Below, one piece after another: positions 12,448 to 23,166 of a stretch of DNA of 64,000 bases (its first letter is position 1; each line of letters begins with the position of its first letter). The notes under the pieces were generated by a model that searched no databases, had not been told where the DNA came from, and saw nothing but the letters and a program-made list of their open reading frames with translations. The translations under genes were made by a program, and so were the position numbers. Origin of the DNA: Aspergillus flavus (Eukaryota > Ascomycota > Eurotiomycetes > Eurotiales > Aspergillaceae); contig NC_092405.1 of NCBI RefSeq assembly GCF_009017415.1, positions 3,348,001 to 3,412,000 on the forward strand, in the 5' to 3' direction.

Positions 12448-12648
12448 CTGCTACAATCTGTGGATGTCTGGTTGTTCCGTGGGCATGGGGGGTTATTTCA
12501 TTCTTTGTTTGACTATCATCATTTTGATATAGGTAGAGCTGAATTGTTATCATTATCCCTCGATGCAAATTTTGTATGGTTGCAAATTTTATAAGTTGAT
12601 ATTGAATAGACATCGCTTACCCATCCACTCCTTTATTATCTGTTAATA

Positions 12649-14299
12649 CTATCTCCCCACAGCCTGCATAATTCCAGCTTCATGGCCTATTCGAAGTAGG
12701 CCCAGGTTCGCAGCAGCACGCTGGCTCTCGTGCACATGGGCGGAAGATGAAATTAATCCCAACGGCCATAGCAGCTTCAGGGCGTGTCCCCATGTTGGAA
12801 TATTTGGACCCTGTCTGTCAGCAATGGCCGCTTTCACCGGCAAAAGTAGCGCCAGAGACACTAGGGTACGGTCTGCTAGGTGTTTTAAACGCTCGATGTT
12901 GGACTCACGTAGGCACAGGAGCGCAGTGTCCTTCTTCGGCGACCCATTAGCTTTCAGTGTCTGGGAAAGTAATTCTACAGTTCCTTGATAAAGTTGAAAG
13001 AGACATGCACCGAGATAGTTGGCGGCATGTTGTTTCATCAACCATTCGTGACTTTGTCCTGTCACTAGGTCATCTGATGGACCTGGTTGTGACTGTAAGG
13101 CCGGGCCTTGAGTGACTACTGTATCTATCGAAGATTCCAGGGGTTTGCAAGCGATAATTATGTCGTCAATGCTCTCGAGCAACTTATCATATGAGCATTG
13201 GTCGATCAGATCGCAGATCGTGCCGTAAACTCGTGAGGCCAGGTCACCGTACAGAAATGCTGGCAGAAAGAGCAGGTTCCTCGCCATGGGAGATGTCTGC
13301 ATTGACTGCAACCAGGAGACTGCTTCCGGTGGCGGCATCTGGCCTGTTCGTATCGTTTGTATTTGCTATACCATAGAACGTTAGAACCAACCCGGAGGGG
13401 GGCTTCATTCAGCCTATCAAAGAACATACAACGGTCCGGTACGCTAGCTGGAAAAGCTGGCAACCTGTTCTAGTCTGGAATTGGTTCTGGCCTCGCAATC
13501 GCAATAGTCCGATCAATGCTTCACCATGCGTCCTCCAGCCCCGAGGTTCTTGGCCCCGTGCCCCGACTATGAGCTATGTAAAGATGTCTTAGCTTTGTAA
13601 ACACGGTGTGAACAACAGAACTAGCCTACCTCATACAAGCACAGCAGCCACACTGCCGCCAGCGTAGTGTCTTGGCTTTGCTTCTCAACGTCTGAAACGT
13701 CATTTGATAGAGATTGCAAGGCCCTGACATACAGCTTTCGATGGCCGAATTCAATACTATCGGAACGTGTCCGTTTGGCAAAGTAGGCGGACGCAATAGC
13801 ATCGCACACCTTATACAGCGTAGACTCAGTACCAGCGCGTTCAAGTAGTTGCGGCAGAAAGTCGAGCGAGCCGTACACACGAGCGCCATGTAAGGTTACT
13901 ATTATAAATTGGCTGAGAAGAAAAGGCTTGACATGTGCCTCCCAATGTTCAGTCGGCGCATATACGAATGCTAACTGTGGTTGTCTCGTTACAGCATTTT
14001 GGAAATATTGATCATGCTTTCGCTCAGAGCATTGAGTCACCTGCCGATCGCAATTCTGCCTCTTTTGACGCGGGTAGGATTCAGGGGTTAGGATCCGCAA
14101 GTTGAACCCCAGCTTACTGAAGTCTCTACAGCCCGGACACTCATGGCCGAACTTCTTACAGCGCAAGCAGCCGGGGCGGCCGAGGTCACAGTTGCTGTGT
14201 ATTAGTGATCGATATTGCCATGGTCAGGTGGGAACTCACCTTCACCCGGCGACGGCGGCAGGTGTGGCAGGCCTTGCTCGGGAATCCAGTATTGACCAT
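12649..14299 (-). CDS. Zn2Cys6 transcription factor, zinc-finger junction damaged
   Basis: Likely cluster regulator. Exon 1 (14299-14240) encodes KACHTCRRRRVK, the first half of a Zn2Cys6 finger. Exon 2 (to 13630) carries the second half, CDLGRPGCLRCKKFGHEC. Further exons are 13573-13430 (LRLRGQNQFQTRTG, typical of the DUF3468-type middle region) and 13338-12649. Introns 13574-13629 and 13339-13429 fit perfectly. Between exons 1 and 2, however, the only AG acceptor (14195-14197) leaves four extra bases before the TGT GAC codons, which shifts the frame. No alternative GT/AG pair restores it. Either a 4-bp insertion has broken the DNA-binding domain or the annotated start differs. It would bind CGG-type sites in cluster promoters if functional. 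Confidence 0.72.
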
Positions 14300-14850
14300 A
14301 TTGACGAGGAAGGCTAGTCTGCATCTCGTGGGCAAGGTAAGCGGAAGGAAAGGGTGTCCTCAATGTAGGGGAAGTCTAGATGTAATCATGCTAAGACTGC
14401 GCCACACTATAACCCGTGATATTCTGCAGTCTGCAGAATTGCGTCTGACATGTCATAAGAGGTCCGACTGACTTGCGTACTCATCCGGAGCTTCTTGTTG
14501 AAAGTGCAGGTACACTGGGACAAATGGCCTTGTTAAGCTACCAGTCCATTCACGAGAGTCTACTAGATACCCTCCCATATCTTGCTCAGTTCCACAGCTG
14601 GCTAGACCTTAATGCAGGTGATCTGTATAAAGTAATAGTTCTCTCCCATCTAGCTCCGCATTGCAAGGTACACCAGTCGAGGAGGACCTTGTAAATCCGC
14701 CCGAGTCAGCCAGTAACAAATAAGCCTTGCAAAGGGTAATATCCACACAAATATGAACGGGCCGTATAGACACTATATGGATAGCAGCTCAGAGGTTTCT
14801 TTGTTATTGGACAGGGCATCTTCTAGGATTACATTTACCCAACAACACCG
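14300..14850. other. short intergenic region
   Basis: About 550 bp upstream of the zinc-finger regulator. No coding feature is recognised. It probably contains that regulator's promoter. Confidence 0.45.
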
Positions 14851-14997
14851 TCATTCGGCAATCTGTTCACGATACGTGGCGCAAGTATCGCTGGGGTTGC
14901 TGTCGTCTGTCTGCCTTTGCGAGAGAGCCTGTTTAGGGATGGGTTCGCTCAGGGCAAAGTCAAGAGTCATAAGTGACAACAGGAGCTGGATCTTCAT
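14851..14997 (-). CDS. possible small secreted peptide
   Basis: A 48-aa frame starting MKIQLLLSLMTLDFALSEP has a basic residue, a hydrophobic core and small residues, like a signal peptide. A mature segment with one cysteine (DTCATYREQIAE) follows. On the same strand a TATA box (TATATAAAAG, complement of 15083-15092) lies about 90 bp upstream, which supports transcription. It may be the first exon of a longer gene, but I could not extend it. Function unknown. Confidence 0.25.
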   Translation of the reverse strand: MKIQLLLSLMTLDFALSEPIPKQALSQRQTDDSNPSDTCATYREQIAE

Positions 14998-15269
14998 TTT
15001 GTGATTGTTGATAGGTAGTTTGATAGAGGTGGAAATTATAATATAGAGATGGTTACTCGAAGATAGCATGCCATTGTGCTCGCTTTTATATATTATTGAT
15101 CCGCCGTCAGAAAGGAATAAAAATAAAAAGCAAAACGAAGACTTGTAGTCTTTATTCGCGACAACGGTGACAATTACTTCTTCTAACAGTGGCTCCCCGA
15201 AGGCCCGAGCCGATGTGGACACGCCCATGAACAGCCGCGCTGAATGTGAAACGGAAGGAACCATTTTGA

Positions 15270-15277
15270 TATATAAA
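15270..15277 (+). promoter_or_regulatory. TATA element of the 5S rRNA gene
   Basis: TATATAAA centred about 27 bp before the 5S start. An upstream TATA-like element at about -25 to -30 is typical for RNA polymerase III transcription of dispersed 5S genes in filamentous fungi. Confidence 0.6.
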
Positions 15278-15300
15278 GCTGCTTCTTAGTGCAGACTAGC

Positions 15301-15419
15301 ACATACGACCATAGGGTGTGGAGAACAGGGCTTCCCGTCCGCTCAGCCGTACTTAAGCCACACGCCGGGAGGTTAGTAGTTGGGTGGGTGACCACCAGCG
15401 AATCCCTCCTGTTGTATGT
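15301..15419 (+). rRNA. 5S ribosomal RNA
   Basis: The 119-nt sequence starts ACATACGACCATAGGGTGTG and ends TGTTGTATGT, so both sides of helix I (ACATACGAC with GTTGTATGT) are present. The internal control region segments GTCCGCTCAGCCGTACTTAA and GGTTAGTAGTTGGGTGGGTG are intact. It matches the 5S rRNA of Aspergillus and Penicillium as I know it. In these fungi 5S genes are dispersed single copies transcribed by RNA polymerase III. This copy sits between the cluster regulator and the tailoring genes. Confidence 0.96.
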
Positions 15420-15430
15420 TTTTGATTTTT
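15419..15430 (+). terminator. RNA polymerase III T-run terminator
   Basis: Two T5 runs (15419-15423 and 15426-15430) directly at the 3' end of the 5S gene, the normal polymerase III stop signal. Confidence 0.7.
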
Positions 15431-16046
15431 ACTCTCTCTGTATTCTCTTTTCGAGCGGTAGATATAAACCTACCTACCTAGCTAGATGCTTTGCTATAAT
15501 GCTTTTGGTCTCGGGTCTGCAGTCTTTCTGGTTGTCCGTATGCTTTTTGGCCCAGGCCTGTATAAAATTTACGGAATCGCGCAATTCTGACTTCGGAGTC
15601 CAGGGATAGATGTCATACCCGCTCTGAATATCTACTTGGACCCAATGTGCCATTTCTAATTACAGCAGGCAAAGAGATTTCATCCCTGGCCCCCGTACAA
15701 TGTCGGCTTTCGTCTGGCCATGGGGATGACCAATAGATGAACTTTAATGAATGGTTTCACTAGATGACACCTGAACTACGAACCACCTGCCGTGGCGCAG
15801 CTGAAGTAGGACCTCTGCTCATTTGACTTTTACCGGGGTTAACTCACCTGGTCTCACTACCAGCTTGGACACGTCACGATCATTCTTATTCGTCAGGATC
15901 TTGAACCCAGTGCCTGAACGTGAGCGTGACTCCACTCCAGGCGAGTCTGTGAAGCATGCCTGACATATATATAGTCCCGAGGGACTCGCTTGAGGATGTT
16001 GCACTCCTAAGAAGAACAAATAGCTCCCCCGTCTCACCTAACAGCA
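15431..16046. other. intergenic region
   Basis: About 600 bp without a recognisable gene. It includes the probable promoter of the repeat protein that starts at 16047. Confidence 0.45.
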
Positions 16047-16871
16047 ATGTCTATCGAGGTCAAGTGAGTCCATTCCACTCCCTTCCATACGAGCATACTA
16101 CCCGTGAAGGCGAAGAATACTCAAATAATCTGTACCTAGATCTCTAAATGGCCAATGGGTCGGCGTCTACACGTTCGACAATGGCAATGGAGCTACCAAC
16201 GGCGAGTCTGAGTTCTTTCTCTCATTTGATAGTGATCCCAAAGACCGCACCCTGGCCCGCATCAATGGACAAGGGTTTGATGATGCTGGCTCATTCACGA
16301 TCGTGGGAACTCTTGACTCAAAGAACTTGATAAATTTACAGAAGAACTACAGTAGCCATGGATGGACGTACTCTGGGAAATTGGATCGAGCACTGAGTGT
16401 GCTCCATGGCTCGTGGGGGGATATTCGCAATGGACCTATGGGGTTCTTTGCCTTTCAGCAGGTGGGCGATGAGGATGTCGTATCCGCGGGGTAAGCTGCC
16501 AACACATCTGCTTCGATTGACAGTGGTGTGTGCTAACGGATGATGATAGGGAGAGAACCTGGCGCATCAATGGTCGATGGAAAGGAACATACAGCGCAGC
16601 CAGGGAAGACACCCGTTGGCCGTGTGAGTTCGAGTTGACCGCATCTCCCGGGAAAAAGGAAGAACAGATGGCGATTGTAGGGAAGGGGGTGGACAACGCG
16701 GGTGCGTATTGGATCAAGGGGATGGTGTTATCTGCCCACCAGGTGATTTTTGTCAAACAGTATGCGGGACACTCGTGGATCTACCGAGGCGAGCTAGATG
16801 AAGATGGCAGCGTGATGGAAGGGGACTGGGAAGGGAAAGGAGATCAGGGAACGTTCACTTTCACGCATTGA
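16047..16871 (+). CDS. hypothetical protein with two related repeats
   Basis: Three exons fit: 16047-16063, 16140-16490 and 16547-16871, with GT...AG introns of 76 and 56 bp, giving 230 aa. Two halves resemble each other. Each has an EFFLSFD/CEFELTA strand, then GFDDAGSFTIVGTL / GVDNAGAYWIKGMV, then SHGWTYSGKLD / GHSWIYRGELD, then a closing HGSWGD...GFFAF / EGDWEGKGDQGTFTF. The pattern is beta-rich and reminiscent of MORN-like strands. I recognise no named family. No signal peptide or membrane segment is seen. It lies inside the biosynthetic cluster, transcribed toward the FAD oxidoreductase on the other strand. Its role is unknown. Confidence 0.72.
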
Positions 16872-16956
16872 ATTGGAGGATGCTTGTCACTACGGACTGC
16901 TGTGTCTCATTTAGTCTGTACATCTTTCCAGATATGAAATGGAGAATGAATGGAGC

Positions 16957-18678
16957 TCAGAATCCCAAATCTGTCAAGGCAAATACACCACTTCCCCCTA
17001 CGGCGTTTTGAGGGGGGAGGGAAACGTCGTTCCACTGCGATCCTGCGATCTTGTCGGTCAGATCTTTCTCATCTAATGAAACTCCATATCCTCCCTCTTC
17101 CTCCTCATCTGCAGCGGCTGTGCTTGTGTCCGGCTCAGTTCTGAGTTGGATTGTAGCCATCCGGGACTGAACCTCTCTGGTAGATGTCGGACGCTGAATA
17201 CCCTGTTTCCAATCGAAGAAATGGTCGGGGTCCCAGATCCGCTTGATTCGCTGTAGCTCCTGACGGTTGTTTCCGTAGTAGACCTTCTCGTGAGCTTCAG
17301 TGGTGAGAGTGCGATCAGGAAAATTGATGAACGCAGCCCGTCCCATCATCGAGTAGGGCTGCAGCTTCTGTTTGAACAGTCCGAGGAAACCCCACATGTC
17401 ACGCTCCAGCCATTTATCCTCCCACTGTAACATGATGTAAACGTGGTAGGTGCAATCACGCCAGCGAAAGGCCGTTGCGGAGCGCTTTTTCCTACTGGCC
17501 TCGCCGCCAGAATGAATCCAGGTCACCTGTAGCAGCCCCTGTTCCCCATTGAATAGTTTGCGGAAAGCCTGCATCTCCTTACGGATGGCCTCAGTAACGG
17601 CCTTCATCCGGCTTCGGTCGTTCTTGAAGACAAACGAGGAATAGATCTGGTAGGAACGGTTGGTGGGGAAGGACTTCACCGTTTCTTCGGACCACTGGCT
17701 CACGAGAGTCTCATGGAGGAAACGGGTGGATGGTTCCGCCATGGACCGTCGCTTCAATTGCTTTTTGAGCACTGGCTGTTGTACAAATGTGTTGATCACA
17801 TTGTCGAATTCGTCCTTGCTACCATCGAAATAGGACAGCACTCGAACGCCCAGTTCGCTGGAAGTCTGCTTTAAATCACACAGCCAGGAGCTATCCAGAG
17901 TCATCTGTTCCGGCCAGTCCGTGGTGTAGAAGCGAATCATTGTTTGCATAAAATCATCCATCTCGTCCACCTTGGGCATCCATGTGAAGCGTCCTGCGAC
18001 CACTTCCCCTCCGCTGTTCTGCAACTCCTGAATCTTGAGCTTCAATTCGACCACCACTCCGTAATTGCCACCTCCGGCACCGCATAGCGCCCAGAAGAGC
18101 CTGCCCTTGTCTGACTTGGGGTCATCGCCGTCTGTCACTGTTACTAATTTGCCATCCGCAGTGACGATAGTCGCCTCCTTAAGGGTGTCACACCCCATGC
18201 CGAAACTGCGGGTAAATGGACCAAGACCACCGCCTAAGGTGAAGCCACTCACACCCACAGTCGGACAGCGGCCACCGTTGATGATAGCGCCATTCATACG
18301 CTCATTGACTAGCTGTTTGTACGCGTGGCCCCATTGACAGCCACCCTGCAGGGTGACTATCATTGTCTTCCGATCGATCGTCACTTTCTTCATCCGGACC
18401 AGGTCCAACAAGATTCCGGTTTCGGCGCTGGAGAATCCAGCATACGAATGACCGCCATTCTTTATGGTAAGCGAGACATTCCGAGCCTTTGCTTGTGTGA
18501 CAATGTACTGCACATCGCCATGGCCCCGAGGCTGGACAACACAATCTGGTCGAGTAAACCGGTACAGGAGATTGGCCGTCGCAACGGAACGCTCGTATTC
18601 CACCTCACCCACTCGAAACACCGGTACTTCATTCGTGAGAAAGTCTTGAATGATTGCTTCTGTCGCCATGGCTGTCAA
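16957..18678 (-). CDS. FAD-linked oxidoreductase, berberine-bridge (BBE) type
   Basis: Intronless ORF of 573 aa. An FAD-binding PCMH domain occupies about residues 45-220. KNGGHSYAGFS carries the histidine (H77) and GGRCPTVGVSG the cysteine (C138) used for bicovalent FAD attachment in this family, followed by TLGGGLGPFTRSFG and CGAGGGNYGVV. The C-terminal BBE element is YYGNNRQELQRIKRIWDPD...FFDWKQGI. Such flavoenzymes oxidise alcohols or carry out oxidative cyclisation in fungal secondary metabolism. No signal peptide is visible, so a cytosolic location is likely. It also carries a 30-40 residue acidic tail. It is flanked by cluster genes and is probably a tailoring enzyme for the PKS product. 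The substrate cannot be read from sequence. Confidence 0.92.
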   Translation of the reverse strand: MTAMATEAIIQDFLTNEVPVFRVGEVEYERSVATANLLYRFTRPDCVVQPRGHGDVQYIVTQAKARNVSLTIKNGGHSYAGFSSAETGILLDLVRMKKVTIDRKTMIVTLQGGCQWGHAYKQLVNERMNGAIINGGRCPTVGVSGFTLGGGLGPFTRSFGMGCDTLKEATIVTADGKLVTVTDGDDPKSDKGRLFWALCGAGGGNYGVVVELKLKIQELQNSGGEVVAGRFTWMPKVDEMDDFMQTMIRFYTTDWPEQMTLDSSWLCDLKQTSSELGVRVLSYFDGSKDEFDNVINTFVQQPVLKKQLKRRSMAEPSTRFLHETLVSQWSEETVKSFPTNRSYQIYSSFVFKNDRSRMKAVTEAIRKEMQAFRKLFNGEQGLLQVTWIHSGGEASRKKRSATAFRWRDCTYHVYIMLQWEDKWLERDMWGFLGLFKQKLQPYSMMGRAAFINFPDRTLTTEAHEKVYYGNNRQELQRIKRIWDPDHFFDWKQGIQRPTSTREVQSRMATIQLRTEPDTSTAAADEEEEGGYGVSLDEKDLTDKIAGSQWNDVSLPPQNAVGGSGVFALTDLGF

Positions 18679-20750
18679 TCCTAGTTAAAGTAGAATTATT
18701 GATGATTCTCAAGGATGGAGTTGCTCTTCATCGCGAGATACCAGGGCGGGGTTTATAAGTTCGAGCGAGCCCCGAGCATGGGAGTTCAATAAGTGGTAAT
18801 CTCATAATTGAGAGGGGGAAGCCGCCCCTCTCGCCCTTCCCAGTATGTCCGTAGATCACCTGTACGCTTTAGGAATGTTGCAGCTAAGGCACAAATCGCA
18901 GTCGTTCGCCGATGGGAGGGAGAAGCTGAACATTTGATTTGGACGAATCACGCGCATGAGATAGTCCAATTCGTCGGGCAATCAGAAAGTCCGATGCTGG
19001 CATTGCTAACTTTGTGACCCAAGCTAGACAATTGCATGGAGTACGACGACAGCTGGCATGAGTGGTTCAGCCAGCCTTCAAGTATGTGTGATCGGCGAGA
19101 CGAGGCTGGCTGAAAAGCAGAGCGGGAAAGTCTCCGATACTTACGTTAACTGACACAATCTTCCCTTCCACAAACCTGTCCATTCATGCTGTAACTGCGA
19201 AGGAACGCGCATGATTTACATCTAGAATAATGTTGTTCAACAAGGTCCGTTTATCTTTGCGGAAAGAAAACGGGGAGAAGATGACCCACCACGGGTAAAG
19301 CCGCTGGATCCTAGAGATGATCTGCAGTCCGGGAGTGACTTGTTCGAAGTGGGGTAAAAAAGCCAGCTCAGTTGTTTTGGATACCAATACGAGAGCGATT
19401 ATCATGCTATGCCTGTCTGGAAGCTATGTCACATCGATCTTCGGAATCTTCCATGACCTCAGAGACGCCGACAACGCTTTCATGGTTTCCAATGGAAGAG
19501 TCCAGACATAGGTCTCTAGCGGTGGTCGACTATACCGGTAGGATGTGCCAGATATCTTCAGATCAGCTGTCCTTGGCATGTCAGCCATGTCAAGCAGAAA
19601 GCATGCAGACTCTCTGAAGCCAATGTATTGGCTGACTTGACCAGGACAACTGTCGATGTGACTGGCGCTGTTACTCGAAATTTATTGGCTGGTTGAACGC
19701 AATCCTCTGTCTTCCTGTCATTCCTCGCTGTTTATGTCTTTCGCATCAGCTTTGACTGCAAGCCCCTTATATTACAACCCTGCGATGTTGGTGAGGTTTT
19801 CCAAAAATCTAAGCGGTTTGGCTTAAGTGCTGGGCGGAGATTGATACAATATCGAGGCCAGTCATCTCCTTCTATGAGCGTGCTTTCGCTTTCGTTGGAA
19901 CTGGTGGACCCAGAATGAAGTTTTGATAGAATATGCCATGCCGTCATTTATCGTGCAGCTCGCATACTAGTTATGTTATTGGAACTAAGTAAAAAATATA
20001 GAATTAGAGAATTAGATTTTTGTTTTCGGCCTTTATACAGAGCCCGACAGCAGATCGCCCAATATTCCCCCTCAATGCCGACCACCGAGCAACGACATAT
20101 GATCCTCACCCGCATACTCCTTATGAATGCTCTTGGGCAAGCGCTGGGCAAGCATATGCGGTGGCGTGTTGACCCGACCCGCGGATTACTCCACTAGTCT
20201 CCTTGAAACTCCATATATATAATGAAGTTCCAACAGCATAGAAAATCGCGGATATACAAATGAGTCATCCAGTAAAATTGGGCACAGCATACTAGTCTCC
20301 CACTGCTACAGTTACTCTACATTAGACATGCTACTACTTCTCATGGGAGAGGTATTTCTAGCATACTAGTGTCTAGTTGACCTATTTGATACAGCTAAGG
20401 TGGAAAGACTTAATAATCTGAATGTCCTCTAATCTACCAGGTATAATGTGATAAGACTTGGTATATACCGTGCCTCAAGAGGCCTGTATATATTGCTTTG
20501 ACATTCAATTCACCCTTCATAACTCTATGGACCCTCATGCTTTGCACAACATCTTGGTCACAATGCCCCGATTAGTAAGGCATTGAGCGATATTTAGTCC
20601 AAGGGTTGTAGTCAAGTCTCTCTCATGCTACCAAAGTAATAAATACGACCTCCCACGTAGAAGCCCGGTTTGTATTGAAATGCACTCGCCTATCAGTAGC
20701 CACAGGATGCTCAAGTAGTATTTCCTCTCCAACAATTGCTCAAGTCTAGA
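18679..20750. other. 2-kb gap without a recognised gene
   Basis: Short frames only, none with a motif I recognise. A perfect 12-bp inverted repeat lies inside (annotated separately). It may hold decayed sequence. Confidence 0.45.
19066..19114. repeat. 12-bp inverted repeat (hairpin)
   Basis: TTCAGCCAGCCT at 19066-19077 is the exact reverse complement of AGGCTGGCTGAA at 19103-19114, with a 25-bp spacer. It could form a stem-loop or a dyad binding site. No gene product is implied. Confidence 0.55.
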
Positions 20751-21934
20751 TCATACAATCTGATCACGTTGACCCTGCTTCACTTTGGCCACTGTCACCA
20801 AACTTATGTACTCCTCTTTATCACTCAAGGGAACGAAAGCGCGACCATCAGGGATCTGATCATGCCTAGCTAATCCAATCTCGTAGCCGCCAGCCCTGCC
20901 TTGCCCGGATTTGGTTATAGAGGTGCCTGTGATGTGTTTCTTTATGTGTTTCCACATCAGACTCACTATGGGCTGATACGCCAGTAAGCAAGCAGCAATG
21001 AGATACATGCCGGCCTCCATGATGCTCCAAATGAAGATGTCAACTGCTGACCAAGTTTTATCTGTTATCGCATCCGTAATGAAGTACTGTACCCAGCATA
21101 TCAAACCGAAGACAAATCCACTATGTATGACGCGTCAGCACAGGAATTTGATGAAAGGCATATGGTGTGACGGGGATAACTCACACACTGCCGAGTAAGA
21201 AGCTAATGAAGAGTCCTAGCTTGATCCGTCGTGTGGTCTGGAGCTTTATAATATGAGAAATGGGAAGGATCAGCATGATGACATCCGATAATATATGCGG
21301 GAGTCGGATCCATCGAAGCAACAGGTTCAAATTGAAGCAGCGGCCCGCAACACTGGTGTCCCAGAGCGCCTTTAACGGAACACATACGCCAACGCAAGCG
21401 AAAATCCCTCCGAGACAGTTTAAGATGATAATAACTCCCGTCACGTAGCAAATGTATCTTGTCACGCGCTTGATCGCAAAGAGAGACAGATAAAGACTCA
21501 GCACCGTTAATTTCGAGAGGGCGACGGAAAGGATCCAGGTCACTCCAACGGGAAGAATATCCTGGGAGAAATATATTGACATTGAGGGGCTGGTTTCCAT
21601 GATTCGTGCCATATGGAGACCAGTACCTCCATAGCGGACATCAGCTGCGATTGTCCAAACAGTGATTAGTCGTCCATTCCATGGCGGTGACAGCTTGGTT
21701 GGGCCTACCCAAAATGGTGACATCGAAAGCAATGGTCATCACCCAACTTACGATGATCAAGGAATCATCACGGCTCCAGGAGACTTTCCCGATACGGCGA
21801 GAGACGAAGCGTAGAATGACCGCGATTGTCTCCAGCACCATGAATAATACCGTTATGGAATAAAGAATAGGCTGTTTGCTCTCGTAGTAGGAGCTTGATG
21901 AGGCCTCATTGGTATCTCGGCTCTTCATTTTCAC
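20751..21934 (-). CDS. rhodopsin-like integral membrane protein (fungal SAT/PTH11-like)
   Basis: Three exons on the minus strand: 21934-21752, 21693-21185 and 21120-20751. Introns are 58 and 64 bp and both keep frame. The protein is about 353 aa with roughly seven hydrophobic segments (for example ILYSITVLFMVLETIAVILRF, ITVWTIAADVRYGGTGLHMA, SKLTVLSLYLSLFAI, GVIIILNCLGGIFACVG, LPHILSDVIMLILPIS). The RYGGTGLH motif, the SKLTVLSLY helix and the conserved NxxSDVxxxxLP-like segment (HILSDVIMLILP) place it in the large fungal rhodopsin-domain family (Fung_rhodopsin). These proteins sit in the plasma membrane or vacuole. Some lie in secondary-metabolite clusters, but their functions are mostly unknown. 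Confidence 0.85.
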
Positions 21935-23166
21935 GAAGCTGGTTGGTCAACCTGCCAGCAAGCAACCTATGTGAATAAAAGTAGAGCTCATACCGTGCGG
22001 TAAGCAAGCGATCAGCGTAATGGCCAGAGGCTTTTATGATCCGGATCTGGCGGTTTCATGTTTGCCGAGGATGTTTGCTTTGGGGCCAGTGAAGCAGATG
22101 AGCGTAGTAGGAATCAGCGACGATCGCTCGTGCAGTTTTCCGCCCTAACGCTTGCCCCAAGCATGGGGGCGAAATTTGTTTGAGTATTCCTTGCACTATA
22201 ACATGTTTTAGGACAATCAGTGTCTCTACTTCCTAGAATTTCATATCGTTTGTAGAGGGGTTGGCGGGGAGAGCGTCAAACTAACCAGGGCAGATGCAAG
22301 TGAGCTGCATGTCTGACCCTTTACAGTGAGATGGCCAGACTTGTTTGTTTTTTCTTTTTTCTTTTTTTCCTTTTATTTTTCGCCCCCTCTGGCCAGCATT
22401 GATGGATACCTCCCAGGTATTGACATTTATGGCATGGAAAACGCAAAATTATAGATTTGACAGGGTATCTGAATGCACTCAAGTAACAACGGGTCAAAGA
22501 CCGAAGACTGCCATCTCGACCCCAATCATTTCGATCCAGAAAGACCAAAAGCTCTTCATTTGAAGCGGATGCCCTCTAAATATGGGAGTAAGTGGAGACG
22601 GAACGGGAATTAGCGGCCGTGGCAGTGCCCTAGTCTGATGCTGATCATGGGCTGGAGCCCTGGTCAGAGCAGAGGTGCACGAGTCATGCTCCTTCACTAC
22701 ATCCTACTTCGCAGGGAAAAGGTCATGGTGACACTAGTGCCACGGATCCTGACCGTAAGTTTGCTTCCTTTGTCAGCGTAAAAGACACACATCATTGACC
22801 AACGCACGTCAGATTTTGGCCCATGGAGACAAACCATCCCCATACACGTTGACCCACTTGACAACTGTTAACAAAGAGCTTTAGCCGCAGAAAAACCTTG
22901 TAGTTCCTTAGAGTCAATGTAATTCGCCAATTTAGGGGATCAGCCTTCGGTGGTCCTAGAGTTAGATCGTCCAGAGCTCAGTCGAAACATCCCTATGGCT
23001 CAAAGAAGAGGCCTCCCATCAATCTTGCTCCCAGAAATATAAAGACCCCCACCCCCCAACAGATGCTTTTTCTTTCGCTGTTAGCCAAAGCATCAGAGAT
23101 ACAGAAATCAATCCCAAGAAAGAAAAAAGCGTGAAGCTTCAGAAGCGACCCCAAAATAGTTAAACA
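21935..23166. other. intergenic region with pyrimidine tract
   Basis: About 1.2 kb with no recognised gene. A T-rich/pyrimidine tract lies at about 22343-22385. A TATA-like AATATAAAG near 23037 lies about 130 bp before the methyltransferase start. Confidence 0.5.

Noticed and set aside
14473..14694. 73-aa plus-strand frame upstream of the regulator
   Set aside because: No motif and no extension in either direction.
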